Positions 17,522-26,886 of a stretch of 64,000 nt of DNA are shown here, piece after piece (within the stretch, counting starts at the first letter, position 1; every line of letters starts with the position of its first letter). This stretch comes from Martinezella dioscoreae (GTDB lineage Bacteria; Pseudomonadota; Alphaproteobacteria; Rhizobiales; Rhizobiaceae): NCBI RefSeq assembly GCF_009176305.1, contig NZ_BLAJ01000003.1, forward strand, positions 62,001 to 126,000, in the 5' to 3' direction. The notes under the pieces were generated by a model that did not search any database, had not been told where the DNA came from, and saw nothing but the letters and a program-made list of their open reading frames with translations. A program made the translations under genes and the position numbers.

Positions 17522-18364
17522 ATGCGTGTTTGGTTCATCACGGGCGCATCCCGCGGCTTTGGCGCCCTCATCGCCCAAGAAGCCCTCGCCGCCGGCGACG
17601 CCGTTGTCGCTACGGCCCGCAATCCCGCCGGTCTGGCAGAGAAGTTCGGCAACCATCCGAGCCTCCTGCCCGTCGCCCTCGACGTCTCGAACGAAGCGCA
17701 GGCTCATGAGGCCGCCGCGGCCGCCGTCAAGCGCTTCGGAAAGATCGATATCCTTGTCAACAATGCCGGTTACGGGCTGCTCGGCGCCGTGGAAGAAGCA
17801 ACGGCCGAGGAGATCGAGAAGCTCTATGCCACCAACGTCTTTGGCCTGCTGAAGGTGACGCGCGCCATCCTGCCGCATATGCGCCGGCAGCGCTCGGGCC
17901 ATGTCATCAACATGTCCTCGGTCGGAGGCTATCAGAGCCATGCCGGCTGGGGCGTCTACTGCTCGACAAAGTTCGCGGTCGAAGGCCTATCGGAGGCAAT
18001 GGCGGCGGAACTCAAGCCGCTTGGCATCAAGGTCACGGTTGTCGAACCCGGCTTCTTCCGCACCGACTTCCTTGATGAGAGCTCGCTTGCCGTCAGCCCG
18101 AGCTCGATTGCCGACTACAGGGACACGCCGGCCGGCGTCATGCGCGATTTCGCCGCCGGTCACAATCACGCCCAGCCCGGCGATCCCAACCGCCTTGCAA
18201 AATCGATGATCACGCTTGCCCATTCGGCGAACCCACCGCTGCGCATGCCCTTCGGCTCGGATACAATTGGCGCGATCGAGGCCAAGAACGAGTATGTCGC
18301 CAAGGAACTGGCCGACTGGCGCGAACTGGCCGTCTCGACTGACTTCCCGACGGATGCCGCCTAA
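17522..18364 (+). CDS. Short-chain dehydrogenase/reductase
   Basis: A 280-residue classical SDR oxidoreductase. The nucleotide-binding motif is TGASRGFG near residue 8, followed by NNAGYG, and the catalytic Ser and Tyr-x3-Lys are in MSSVGGY and YCSTKFAVEG. An acidic residue at the end of beta-2 is not seen (ATARNPAG instead), which suggests NADP(H). The substrate is unknown. The start at 17522 has AAGGAGAAAATC upstream; 24 in-frame residues before it are not conserved-looking. It is divergent from a LysR gene and ends at a strong bidirectional hairpin. Confidence 0.92.
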   Translation: MRVWFITGASRGFGALIAQEALAAGDAVVATARNPAGLAEKFGNHPSLLPVALDVSNEAQAHEAAAAAVKRFGKIDILVNNAGYGLLGAVEEATAEEIEKLYATNVFGLLKVTRAILPHMRRQRSGHVINMSSVGGYQSHAGWGVYCSTKFAVEGLSEAMAAELKPLGIKVTVVEPGFFRTDFLDESSLAVSPSSIADYRDTPAGVMRDFAAGHNHAQPGDPNRLAKSMITLAHSANPPLRMPFGSDTIGAIEAKNEYVAKELADWRELAVSTDFPTDAA

Positions 18365-18383
18365 ATATTCAGAGGCATAACGC

Positions 18384-18415
18384 AAAAAAGCCGGGGCAAA
18401 ACCCCGGCTTTTTCT
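18384..18415. terminator. Bidirectional intrinsic terminator
   Basis: AAAAAGCCGGGG and CCCCGGCTTTTT form a long stem around the loop CAAAA, with an A run on one side and a T run on the other. It therefore works for both the plus-strand SDR gene and the minus-strand outer-membrane protein gene that converge here. Confidence 0.9.
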
Positions 18416-18437
18416 TCAGGCTTAAGCCTTTGGGTAA

Positions 18438-19070
18438 TCAGAACTTGACGCCGATACCGACCTTGACGCTCTGTTCGTCGTAGCCGCGAGAGAACCGACC
18501 GGAGTCGAGGTCGAAGTTCTTCTTGCCGTAGTCCGTGTAACGGTACTCGAGGCGAGCCGTGATGTTGTTGGTGATGAAGGTTTCAGCACCTGCACCGACC
18601 GTGTAACCAACAGCCGTCTTGCTGTCAGACGAGGTGTCGTCGGAGAGCTTGTTCTGGCCGAGTGCCAGACCGGCCGTGCCGTACAGCATGAACGGGTTGA
18701 AGTCGTAACCGAGGCGACCGCGAACCGAGCCGTTGACACCGTTCTTGGCGGTCAGGCCGTTGCGGGTGCTGTCGGCGCCGGAGTAGCCGAGGTCAGCTTC
18801 GATACCATATACGATCTGGCCCTGCTGCCAGTTGTAGCCGGTGAAGGCCTGGCCGCCCCAGGCGTAAGCGTCGCCGTTGCGGTTGAAGTGACCGGCGTTC
18901 CAGTCGCCAGCGCCACCGATGTAGAAGCCGGACCAGTTGTTGACGGCCGGAGCTGCTTCCTGGGCGACGGGCGGCTGCGGAATCTGCTCAACAGCGTCAG
19001 CAGCCTGAGCTGCGGTGTAGCCGCCGAGAGCGAAAGCGGAGACCATGAGGGTCGTGATAAGAGTACGCAT
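18438..19070 (-). CDS. Outer membrane beta-barrel protein (Omp25/31-like)
   Basis: A 210-residue protein with a signal peptide (MRTLITTLMVSAFALGG, cleavage after AQA near residue 23) and a small eight-strand-type barrel: WSGFYIGGAGDWNAGHF at the start, GYNWQQGQIVYGIEADLGY, GRLGYDFNPFMLYGTAGLAL, and a C-terminal aromatic end KVGIGVKF. This matches the Omp25/Omp31/RopB-like porin family of Rhizobiales. Strong AGGAGAAAAG ribosome site. The 364-base AT-rich gap upstream probably carries its promoter. Expression is likely high, given the ribosome site and the strong terminator. Confidence 0.9.
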   Translation of the reverse strand: MRTLITTLMVSAFALGGYTAAQAADAVEQIPQPPVAQEAAPAVNNWSGFYIGGAGDWNAGHFNRNGDAYAWGGQAFTGYNWQQGQIVYGIEADLGYSGADSTRNGLTAKNGVNGSVRGRLGYDFNPFMLYGTAGLALGQNKLSDDTSSDSKTAVGYTVGAGAETFITNNITARLEYRYTDYGKKNFDLDSGRFSRGYDEQSVKVGIGVKF

Positions 19071-19434
19071 ACTTTTCTCCTTTCAGTCCCGTGTGCCCCG
19101 CTTACTGTCCTTGACTTCGAAGCGCCACGAGCGATTAAAACATATCCCTCCCGGATCGAGGTTGAAATTGGAATGCAAATGAGGAATTGGAAGAGCCAAA
19201 ATATGATATCATTGTGGCACAGACGTGGCTGAATTTCGATGTTGCTTCATCGCAACAGAGGAATTGTTAACCCTAATCATCGGTTAAACTATGTATACTT
19301 ATTTTAAACTAAATATATCTCAAGTTTTACATAAGAAACCCCAAAGCGCATCATTCGCTCATGCATCTTTTCATATGGTGTATCGACGCCCTATATGAGC
19401 ATCGATTGGGTAACGACGAGCAAAAGGCGATCTC
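19071..19434. other. AT-rich intergenic region between divergent genes
   Basis: 364 bases without a gene separate the outer-membrane protein gene (minus strand) and the FolM-like gene (plus strand). The middle is much richer in A/T than its surroundings (roughly 19130-19340). It holds an inverted repeat TTAACC / GGTTAA with a 9-base spacer (19267-19287). A possible minus-strand promoter for the porin is TTCAAC, 16 bases, TATGTT, about 65-95 bases before its start. All of this is by eye and uncertain. Confidence 0.45.
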
Positions 19435-20202
19435 TTGAGCCAGGAAAAACTACGTACGGCGCTGATAACCGGCGCTTCCAAAAGAATAGGCCTGGCAATT
19501 GCCGAGGATTTGTCGGCTAATGGCTTCGCCGTAGCGTTGCATGCCAATCAGTCCCTCGCCGAAGCCGAGGAAATTGCGGCGAAATTGCGGCAAATGGGCC
19601 GGAGAGCCATTGCGATCAAGGCGGATCTGCAGAATTTGGGCGAGACTTCAACCCTTGTCGAAAGGGTTGCGGATACCCTCGGCCCGCTCGATCTTCTGGT
19701 GAATAATGCCTCAGCCTTCCTCGGCGATTCCGCCGATCATTTTGACGAAGAAGCCTTCGAGGCACATTTCGCAATCCATGTGCGGGCGCCGTCGATTCTG
19801 GCTGCCGATTTCGTCCGGCAGCTTCCCGAACCGCATCCGGGCCTGATCGTCAACATGGTCGATCAGCGGGTCTGGGCACTCAATCCGCGCTTCTATTCCT
19901 ATACACTGTCGAAAGCCGCCCTCTGGACGGCGACTCAGACGATGGCGCAGAGCTTTGCGCCGCGTATCCGCGTCAACGCGATCGGCCCAGGCCCGACGGT
20001 GCGCAGCGTGCGGCAGACCGAAGAGGACTTTCAAGCGCAGATCGACGGCCTCATATTAAAGGCGGCGCCCGGGCTCGAAGAATTCGGCCGGACCATCCGC
20101 TTTCTTTTTGACACGCCCTCGATCACGGGCCAAATGATAGCGCTCGATGGCGGCCAGCACCTTGCCTGGGAAACGCCAGACGTGTCGGAGAGTGCAGAAT
20201 GA
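19435..20202 (+). CDS. FolM-like short-chain dehydrogenase (pteridine/dihydrofolate reductase)
   Basis: A 255-residue SDR whose motifs TGASKRIG (instead of the common TGxxxGIG), [17 protein letters not shown] and [10 protein letters not shown] match the FolM/pteridine-reductase group, which reduces dihydromonapterin or dihydrofolate with NADPH. The C-terminus [15 protein letters not shown] is typical. The start is TTG at 19435, preceded by AAAAGGCG; no ATG is in frame nearby. It overlaps uvrC by four bases (ATGA), which couples the two genes. The role in this operon is not obvious. Confidence 0.8.
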   Translation: MSQEKLRTALITGASKRIGLAIAEDLSANGFAVALHANQSLAEAEEIAAKLRQMGRRAIAIKADLQNLGETSTLVERVADTLGPLDLLVNNASAFLGDSADHFDEEAFEAHFAIHVRAPSILAADFVRQLPEPHPGLIVNMVDQRVWALNPRFYSYTLSKAALWTATQTMAQSFAPRIRVNAIGPGPTVRSVRQTEEDFQAQIDGLILKAAPGLEEFGRTIRFLFDTPSITGQMIALDGGQHLAWETPDVSESAE

Positions 20203-22238
20203 ATGGAAGAAAGCTGCCTGACGGCGGCGTTCTCTATGACGAATCAGAGGATATCGAAGACGACATCGAGGTGGAAGGCGATGCCGCAGCCTCCCCTATT
20301 GCGCCTGTCGACTGGAACGAAGGCGGAAAGAACGAGACGGGACTGCGCGGCGCCGAGCTGATCGCCGAATTCGTCAAGCGGCTGCCCAACAATCCCGGCG
20401 TCTACCGCATGTTCAACGAGGCCGGCGACGTGCTTTACGTCGGCAAGGCCAGGAACCTGAAGAAGCGCGTTTCCAACTATGCCTTGGGCAAGGTGCACTC
20501 CAACCGCATCGCCCGCATGGTGCGCGAAACCGCCAATATGGAATTCGTGACCACGCGGACGGAGACGGAAGCGCTGCTGCTGGAAGCGAATCTCATCAAG
20601 CGCTTGCGTCCGCGCTTTAACGTTCTGCTGCGCGACGACAAATCCTTTCCCTATATTCTGATTACGGGCGATCATCGCGCGCCGGCGATCTTCAAGCATC
20701 GCGGCGCCCGCGCCCGCAAGGGCGACTATTTCGGCCCCTTCGCTTCGGCGGGCGCCGTCGGGCGCACCATCAATTCACTGCAGCGCGCCTTCCTGATCCG
20801 GACCTGCACCGATAGCGTCTTCGAGACGCGCACGCGGCCCTGTCTGCTCTATCAGATCAAGCGCTGTTCCGGCCCCTGCACGCATGAGATCAGCGATGCA
20901 GGCTATGCTGAACTGGTACAGGAGGCGAAGGACTTCCTTTCCGGCAAGAGCCAGAACGTCAAGGCGCATATGGCCGAGGCGATGAATGCTGCCGCCGAAG
21001 ATCTGGATTTCGAACGCGCCGCCATTTTCCGCGACCGTCTGGCGGCGCTCTCGCATGTGCAGAGCCATCAGGGCATCAACCCGGCCGGCGTCGAGGAAGC
21101 CGATGTCTTCGCCATCCACCACGAGGGCGGCATTTCCTGCATCCAGGTCTTCTTCTTCCGAACCGGACAGAACTGGGGCAACCGTGCCTATTTCCCGAAG
21201 GCCGATCCATCGCTCTCGGGTGCTGAAGTGCTGAACGCTTTCCTCGCGCAATTCTATGACGACAAGCCTGTACCGCGGCAGATCCTGCTGTCGGAGACCA
21301 TCGAGGAAATGGAGCTCCTGGCGGCTGCTCTCAGTGAGAAGGCCGGTCATAAGGTTACGATCCTCGTGCCGCAACGCGGCGAGAAGCGCGATCTGGTCGA
21401 ACATGTCATTGCCAACGCGCGTGAGGCGCATGGCCGCAAGCTGGCGGAAACCGCCTCGCAATCGCGGCTGCTCGAAGGCTTCAAGGAAACGTTCAAGCTT
21501 CCCTACACGCCACAACGCATCGAGATTTACGACAACTCTCACATCATGGGCACGAATGCGGTCGGCGGCATGGTCGTGGCCGGGCCGGAAGGCTTCGTCA
21601 AAAACCAGTACCGCAAGTTCAACATCAAATCGACCGACATCACGCCGGGCGACGACTTCGGCATGATGCGCGAAGTCATGACCCGCCGTTTCTCTCGTCT
21701 CCTGAAGGAGGAAGGCAAGCCCGACCGCAGCGGCGAGACCGACGCCAGCGTCGATGCCGCCGATCGCGCCTTCCCCGCCTGGCCCGATGTCATCCTCATC
21801 GACGGCGGCCAAGGGCAAATGACGGCCGTGCGCGCCATTCTCGATGAGCTCGGGATCACCGACAGTGTCATCGCCATCGGCGTCGCCAAGGGCGTCGACC
21901 GCGAAGCCGGGCGTGAGCGTTTCTTCGCCCCTTCGCGCGAAAGCTTCTCGCTCCCGCCGCGCGATCCCGTGCTCTATTTCATCCAGCGCATGCGCGACGA
22001 GGCGCACCGCTTCGCAATCGGCTCGCATCGCGCCCGGCGCAAGAAGGAGATGGTGAAGAACCCGCTCGACGAGATCGGTGGCATCGGCCCTTCGCGCAAG
22101 CGCGCGCTTCTCCAGCATTTCGGCACCGCGAAGGCCGTGTCACGCGCCGCACTTTCCGACCTGATGGCAGTCGAGGGCATTTCCGAAGCGGTGGCGCGTC
22201 AGGTCTATAACCATTTCCACGAGGACGCCGCGAAATAG
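20199..22238 (+). CDS. uvrC: Excinuclease ABC subunit C
   Basis: A 679-residue UvrC, the nuclease that cuts on both sides of UvrB-marked DNA damage. After a 55-residue acidic N-terminal extension usual in rhizobia comes the GIY-YIG domain ([10 protein letters not shown] and [14 protein letters not shown], about 63-90), the Cys-rich CSGPC segment, a UvrB-binding UVR motif around [17 protein letters not shown], the RNase H-like 5' incision domain ([31 protein letters not shown]) and a C-terminal double helix-hairpin-helix ([17 protein letters not shown]). It overlaps the FolM-like gene by four bases and precedes pgsA. Confidence 0.97.
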   Translation: MNGRKLPDGGVLYDESEDIEDDIEVEGDAAASPIAPVDWNEGGKNETGLRGAELIAEFVKRLPNNPGVYRMFNEAGDVLYVGKARNLKKRVSNYALGKVHSNRIARMVRETANMEFVTTRTETEALLLEANLIKRLRPRFNVLLRDDKSFPYILITGDHRAPAIFKHRGARARKGDYFGPFASAGAVGRTINSLQRAFLIRTCTDSVFETRTRPCLLYQIKRCSGPCTHEISDAGYAELVQEAKDFLSGKSQNVKAHMAEAMNAAAEDLDFERAAIFRDRLAALSHVQSHQGINPAGVEEADVFAIHHEGGISCIQVFFFRTGQNWGNRAYFPKADPSLSGAEVLNAFLAQFYDDKPVPRQILLSETIEEMELLAAALSEKAGHKVTILVPQRGEKRDLVEHVIANAREAHGRKLAETASQSRLLEGFKETFKLPYTPQRIEIYDNSHIMGTNAVGGMVVAGPEGFVKNQYRKFNIKSTDITPGDDFGMMREVMTRRFSRLLKEEGKPDRSGETDASVDAADRAFPAWPDVILIDGGQGQMTAVRAILDELGITDSVIAIGVAKGVDREAGRERFFAPSRESFSLPPRDPVLYFIQRMRDEAHRFAIGSHRARRKKEMVKNPLDEIGGIGPSRKRALLQHFGTAKAVSRAALSDLMAVEGISEAVARQVYNHFHEDAAK

Positions 22239-22333
22239 GGAAAGCTCGTCGCAAATTCCACGCAATAGCGGTGAAAAAACAGAAACAATATTGACGATAA
22301 ACTGACCAACCCATCATCTAAGGTGTGACCACC

Positions 22334-22354
22334 AAAAAGTGCGGAGCGGTTTTT
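22334..22354. repeat. Fragment of a dispersed intergenic repeat
   Basis: AAAAGTGCGGAGCGGTTTT (22335-22353) in the uvrC-pgsA gap differs at one base from AAAAGTGCGAAGCGGTTTT at 39647-39665 between holC and pepA. The shared 19 bases in two unrelated gaps point to a dispersed rhizobial repeat family; only this core is seen here. Confidence 0.6.
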
Positions 22355-22444
22355 GGGATCACACTCCATCAGACGACTTCAGCGGGATGGGATCAACAGT
22401 GCCCAATCCGGTTCGGTCGAGACAACAGAAACGAAACGATTTCC

Positions 22445-23032
22445 ATGGCTTCGCGCGCTTACAGCATCCCCAATCTGCTCACCTACGGCCGCATTATCTG
22501 CGTACCCCTGATCGTTCTTTGCTTCTTCATCGAGGGTAAGCTGGAGGGCTCCGATTTTGCGCGCTGGGTCGCGCTCTGGATCTTCATCATCGCCTCGATC
22601 ACCGATTTCCTCGACGGCTATCTCGCGCGTATCTGGAACCAGACCTCGAATATCGGCCGGATGCTCGATCCGATCGCCGACAAACTGCTGGTCTCCGCGA
22701 TCCTGCTTCTGGTTGCGGCCGACGGCACCATTGCCGGCTGGTCGCTCTGGGCCGCCATCATCATCCTTTGCCGCGAAATCCTGGTTTCGGGTCTGCGCGA
22801 ATATCTGGCGGCGCTGAAAGTCAGCGTTCCCGTGACGCGCATCGCAAAATGGAAGACGACCGCCCAGCTCGTCGCCATCGCCTTCCTTCTGGCTGGGCCG
22901 GCAGGCGACAAGGTGCTACCCTACACGACAGAGATGGGCATCGTCCTGCTCTGGGTCGCAGCGCTTTTGACCATCTATACCGGCTATGACTATTTCCGGG
23001 CCGGGCTAAAGCATGTCGTGGATGAGGAATGA
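22445..23032 (+). CDS. pgsA: CDP-diacylglycerol-glycerol-3-phosphate 3-phosphatidyltransferase
   Basis: A 195-residue inner-membrane enzyme that makes phosphatidylglycerol phosphate from CDP-diacylglycerol and glycerol 3-phosphate. The CDP-alcohol phosphotransferase motif D-G-x2-A-R-x8-G-x3-D-x3-D is complete: DGYLARIWNQTSNIGRMLDP followed by IAD. About five membrane segments are present. The start at 22445 gives the family's MASRAYSIPNLLTYGRI; the ribosome site is weak. The stop overlaps the moaD start (ATGATGA). Confidence 0.96.
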   Translation: MASRAYSIPNLLTYGRIICVPLIVLCFFIEGKLEGSDFARWVALWIFIIASITDFLDGYLARIWNQTSNIGRMLDPIADKLLVSAILLLVAADGTIAGWSLWAAIIILCREILVSGLREYLAALKVSVPVTRIAKWKTTAQLVAIAFLLAGPAGDKVLPYTTEMGIVLLWVAALLTIYTGYDYFRAGLKHVVDEE

Positions 23033-23286
23033 TGACGAAACTCGTCTATTTCGCCTGGGTGCGTGAGCGGATCGGTAAGGCCGAGGAAGAGATTTCCCTG
23101 CCCGCCGATGTCGTCACCGTCGGCGATCTCCTGAGTCATTTGAAAGGCTTGGGCGAGGAATACGAGGCGGCACTTCAATTCCCCCAGGCGATCCGCGTCG
23201 CTATCAACATGGAACATGCGGAGCACGATGAGCCGATCGCCGGAGCGCGGGAGATCGGGCTCTTCCCGCCGATGACCGGGGGGTGA
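23029..23286 (+). CDS. moaD: Molybdopterin synthase sulfur carrier subunit
   Basis: An 85-residue ubiquitin-fold protein. The conserved C-terminus FPPMTGG ends in the Gly-Gly that is adenylated and thiocarboxylated to carry sulfur to MoaE, for converting cyclic pyranopterin monophosphate to molybdopterin. The start overlaps the pgsA stop; a second ATG at 23032 is equally possible. moaE follows after 125 bases containing a palindromic repeat. The product would supply the molybdopterin oxidoreductase found elsewhere in the window. Confidence 0.93.
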   Translation: MMTKLVYFAWVRERIGKAEEEISLPADVVTVGDLLSHLKGLGEEYEAALQFPQAIRVAINMEHAEHDEPIAGAREIGLFPPMTGG

Positions 23287-23310
23287 GGAGCGGTCGGGCG
23301 AAGCCCGAGT

Positions 23311-23331
23311 AATCGATCCAGTGAATCGATT
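23311..23331. repeat. Short palindrome in the moaD-moaE gap
   Basis: AATCGATCCA, a central G, then TGAATCGATT is palindromic except at one pair of positions. It is preceded by a small hairpin GGGC-GAA-GCCC (23296-23306) and followed by GCAGCGACGAACG. I recall this sort of GATCCAGTGAATCGAT unit as recurring between rhizobial genes, but only one copy is in the window. Confidence 0.4.
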
Positions 23332-23411
23332 GCAGCGACGAACGCCCTGAGCCTTAGCGAAGGGTCGGGAGGCACCTCAGCATGTTTGCGAAGCCGATCA
23401 AGGAAATTGCG

Positions 23412-23879
23412 ATGATTTCACCATTCGTCAAAGTCCAGCGCGAGGATTTCGATCTCCAGGCGGAGATCGATCGGCTAGCCGCCGGGCGGCGCGATATCGG
23501 CGCTGTCGTGACCTTCTCGGGCCTCTGCCGTGACGAAGGGGGCGCGCTCGGTGCCCTCGAACTCGAACATTATCCCGGCATGGCGGAAGCGGAGATCACC
23601 CGCATCGCCAGACTAGCCATCGAGCGTTTCGAGCTTCTCGGCCTGACCGCCATCCATCGCTTTGGCAAGATCGCGCCCGGCGAGAACATCGTGCTCGTCA
23701 TTGCCGCGGCACCGCATCGGCAGGCCGCCTTCGACGGCGCCAATTTCGTCATGGATTTTCTGAAGACCTCTGCTCCCTTCTGGAAGAAGGAGCACGGCAA
23801 GGATGGTACCGAAGGCGGCTGGGTTTCGGCCAAGGATGCCGACGATGCCGCGCGGGCAAAGTGGGCCGGCAACACGTAA
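23412..23879 (+). CDS. moaE: Molybdopterin synthase catalytic subunit
   Basis: A 155-residue MoaE, which with MoaD inserts the dithiolene sulfurs. Conserved segments are TFSGLCRDEGGALGALELEH, HRFGKIAPGENIVLV and the active-site helix MDFLKTSAPFWKKE with its Lys pair. The start at 23412 follows AAGGAAATTGCG; ten more in-frame residues from 23382 are possible. The stop is three bases before the stop of the convergent permease gene. Confidence 0.95.
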   Translation: MISPFVKVQREDFDLQAEIDRLAAGRRDIGAVVTFSGLCRDEGGALGALELEHYPGMAEAEITRIARLAIERFELLGLTAIHRFGKIAPGENIVLVIAAAPHRQAAFDGANFVMDFLKTSAPFWKKEHGKDGTEGGWVSAKDADDAARAKWAGNT

Positions 23880-23882
23880 GCT

Positions 23883-24779
23883 TCAAGGCACCACTCTTTC
23901 GCGCCGGCTCATAACCAGCAGCAGGACGAGCAGCGAGAAGATGACGAAGTCGCGCCACAGGAACGGACCGTAGGCACCCCACATCGTCTCCGTCAAGCCA
24001 AGGAGCGCTGCCCCGCCCGCTGACTTCAGCGGATCGGAATAGCCGCCGACGGCCGCGATCATCAGCACCTTAAGCCCGAACATCAGCCCCGCCCCGAAAT
24101 CCATCGTTCCATAGTAGGAAGTAGCCAGCAGGCCGCAGATGGTTGCGACGAAGGCTGACGCGACATAGGCAAGCAGGAAGACGCGGTTGGCACTGGCGCC
24201 GCAGAGCTCGGCAGCAAGGGAATCGTCCGTCACCGCCCGCCAGATACGCCCCCAGCCGGTGCATTTCAGCACATAGGCACCCGCGAGGATGACAAGGATC
24301 ATCAGGGCCGTATTGAGCAGCTGGATTTCCGTCAGCGTCACGCGGAAATCGCCGCTATCCCAGAAGACGACAGCATCGTTCAGGAAGGGTGGCAGCCAGA
24401 TGCCACGCGTATTCGAGGCAAGCCGCGCCGTTTCCATCAGGATGATCATCATGCCGAGTGCCGCGACGATGACCGTATTCGGTGACTTGCGCGACAGCGG
24501 CAGCATGATTGCACGGCCGACGAGGAAGCTGGTGCCGATCGTGTAGCCGACGGCGACGACGGCACCGAAGGCAAAGGCGGCCGGCAGAACCAGATACATC
24601 TTGGTGTAGCCGACATCGGTAAAGAGCACGAGCATCTGGCCGGCAAAGGCGAACAGCGCGCCATAGGTGATATCGGCCCGCTTCATGACCCCGAAGGCAA
24701 TGGAATAGCCGAAGGCCAGCGTCGCATACAGTGCAGCGAGCGGAACGGCATTCGCCAGTTGCTGCAGAAGATAAGCCAT
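23883..24779 (-). CDS. Branched-chain amino acid-type ABC permease (LivH-like), orphan
   Basis: A 298-residue membrane protein of the LivH type, with about eight hydrophobic segments. Family signs are the N-terminal QLANAVPLAALYATLAFGYS, the conserved MKRADITYGALFAFAGQM, and the C-terminal AAVGGYSDPLKSAGGAALLG, close to the usual GGxGSxxGA block. It would form one half of the pore of a HAAT-type importer. No LivM, ATPase or binding protein lies next to it, which is unusual. The start at 24779 has GGAGAGATGGA upstream and drops a 96-residue non-conserved in-frame extension. It is divergent from a CGNR-type regulator, with an operator-like palindrome between. Confidence 0.82.
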   Translation of the reverse strand: MAYLLQQLANAVPLAALYATLAFGYSIAFGVMKRADITYGALFAFAGQMLVLFTDVGYTKMYLVLPAAFAFGAVVAVGYTIGTSFLVGRAIMLPLSRKSPNTVIVAALGMMIILMETARLASNTRGIWLPPFLNDAVVFWDSGDFRVTLTEIQLLNTALMILVILAGAYVLKCTGWGRIWRAVTDDSLAAELCGASANRVFLLAYVASAFVATICGLLATSYYGTMDFGAGLMFGLKVLMIAAVGGYSDPLKSAGGAALLGLTETMWGAYGPFLWRDFVIFSLLVLLLVMSRRERVVP

Positions 24780-24807
24780 TCCATCTCTCCGAAAAACGAG
24801 TAAATAG

Positions 24808-24835
24808 TAACTGGCAAAATGAATTTTACCAGTTA
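24808..24835. promoter_or_regulatory. Operator-like palindrome between permease and CGNR regulator
   Basis: TAACTGGCAAAAT (24808-24820), a GA centre, then ATTTTACCAGTTA (24823-24835) are inverted copies matching at 12 of 13 positions. The element fills the middle of the 67-base gap between two divergent start codons, so bound protein would block both genes. The adjacent CGNR zinc-finger protein is the obvious candidate ligand. Confidence 0.7.
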
Positions 24836-24846
24836 TAATTTTCGCC

Positions 24847-25391
<545 letters not shown>

Positions 25392-25395
<4 letters not shown>

Positions 25396-25913
25396 GATTG
25401 CGAAGGATCATGCTGACAATGATGAGCGCCGGGATCATCGCCGGCCTGGCGCTGGCCAGTTGCCAGAGGAAAGACGACGAAGGCCCGACCCAGCTCACCG
25501 GCCGCCTTTTCGTCTTCAACTATCGCGTGGCGAGCGCAAGCTACATGATCACGCTCAAGAAGATCGCCCCGATCCCGGAGGGAACAAAGGCGATCGCGGA
25601 ATTCGAAAATCCCGCGGGCGGCAACCCACTCGTCGTCACCCAGAAGATCTATACATTCTGGGACAAGATCACGCTGGAAAGCCCGGACCTGCACTGCGTG
25701 CGCAAGGACCGCCCCTATGCCGTCTCGATCAAGCTGGTGGATGCCAGCGACAAGACGATCCAGACGATCAAGACCGAAGTCAAATCCGATCTCGACCAGA
25801 CCGTGCTGCCGACGAAACCGCTGGTCGTCGGCCCGGTCTATACCGCCAATCCGGATGTCTTCAAGGGCGATGGCAGCGCCGATTACGGGAAGGATATGGC
25901 CTGCCCGGCTTGA
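25392..25913 (+). CDS. Hypothetical lipoprotein
   Basis: A 173-residue protein with a basic N-terminus, a hydrophobic stretch and a lipobox LASC (Cys24), so probably lipid-anchored in the periplasm. The rest looks like a beta-rich domain (TGRLFVFNYRVASASYMITL, PYAVSIKLVDA) and contains two further Cys residues near 102 and 171 that may pair. I do not recognise a family. It overlaps the CGNR regulator by four bases, so the two are coupled, and it is the last gene before RIME-like repeats. Confidence 0.75.
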
Positions 25914-25988
25914 GAGGCAGCAGCGGGATAGTCTCCTCTTCCCACTCGCGGTAGGACAATCACATATGGGGTGATCAGCGCCGGAAAT

Positions 25989-26121
25989 CCCTTCTCCCCT
26001 CTGGGAGAAGGTGGCCCGAAGGGTCGGATGAGGGGGTTACGATTTGAATTCATGAATTTTGGTGGTCTTGGCGGGCACCCCCTCATCCGCCTTGCGGCAC
26101 CTTCTCCCCAAGGGGAGAAGG
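25989..26121. repeat. Second pair of inverted RIME-like repeats
   Basis: Copies at 25989-26036 (CTTCTCCCCT..GGATGAGGGGG) and 26077-26121 (CCCCTCATCCG..CTTCTCCCC) face opposite ways, 40 bases apart. A degenerate third piece, GGGGAGAGGGAG, lies near 26169-26180. They share the cores of the pair at 10656-10877. The surrounding 358-base gap between the lipoprotein gene and ndk holds these repeats and the ndk terminator but no gene. Confidence 0.75.
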
Positions 26122-26200
26122 AGGACGGCGGCGATTTCAGTTCATATGCGATACCCCCTGCCCCCCACGGGGAGAGGGAGTCTAATTTGCCTGCATGAAA

Positions 26201-26226
26201 AAAGCCGGGATCGAAATCCCGGCTTT
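26201..26226 (-). terminator. Intrinsic terminator of ndk
   Basis: AAAGCCGGGAT and ATCCCGGCTTT form an 11-bp perfect stem around CGAA. Read on the minus strand, the stem is followed by a T run, as required for ending ndk, whose stop is 45 bases before it. Confidence 0.88.
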
Positions 26227-26271
26227 CATAAGTCATTTCAAATCGTTCAGCGCTTTCGCTGAAAGGCCGAT

Positions 26272-26694
26272 TCAGCCGACGATTTCAGTTTCGGAGAACC
26301 AGTAGGCGATTTCGACGGCAGCCGTTTCCGGAGCGTCCGAGCCGTGAACGGAGTTTTCGCCGATCGACAGAGCGAAGGTCTTGCGGATCGTGCCTTCGGC
26401 AGCGTTGGCCGGGTTGGTCGCGCCCATGATTTCGCGGTTCTTCAGGATGGCGTTTTCGCCTTCCAGAACCTGAACGACGGTCGGGCCGGAGGTCATGCCT
26501 TCGACGAGTTCGCCGAAGAACGGACGTTCCTTGTGAACGGCGTAGAAGCCTTCAGCTTCGCGCTTGCTCATCCAGACGCGCTTGGAGGCGATGACGCACA
26601 GGCCGTTGTCTTCAAAAACCTTGGTGATGGCGCCGGTCAGGTTGCGCTTCGTCGCATCCGGCTTGATCATCGAGAAAGTACGTTCAATCGCCAT
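26272..26694 (-). CDS. ndk: Nucleoside diphosphate kinase
   Basis: A 140-residue enzyme that equalises nucleoside triphosphate pools by a phospho-His ping-pong. [18 protein letters not shown] is the N-terminal signature and the active His is in [12 protein letters not shown] (about residue 117). Start at 26694 after AAGGAATGGACCC; an upstream in-frame extension to 26778 lacks conservation. A strong hairpin terminator follows. It is divergent from the DinB-family gene. Confidence 0.97.
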   Translation of the reverse strand: MAIERTFSMIKPDATKRNLTGAITKVFEDNGLCVIASKRVWMSKREAEGFYAVHKERPFFGELVEGMTSGPTVVQVLEGENAILKNREIMGATNPANAAEGTIRKTFALSIGENSVHGSDAPETAAVEIAYWFSETEIVG

Positions 26695-26886
26695 GGGTCC
26701 ATTCCTTGTAATCAGAGAAAAGTGGGCGGTCTTTACCTGCCCCAAGGCCCGAAAACAAGGGGGATCGGCCAATTTCACGCCGCTGTCACAGTCCGAGCAG
26801 CTGATTCGCGATCTGCTGGGTGGCGAAGCGGCTGTCCGCCACCAAACTTCGCGATAAAATCACCACCACTATAAGAGGAGACCCAT

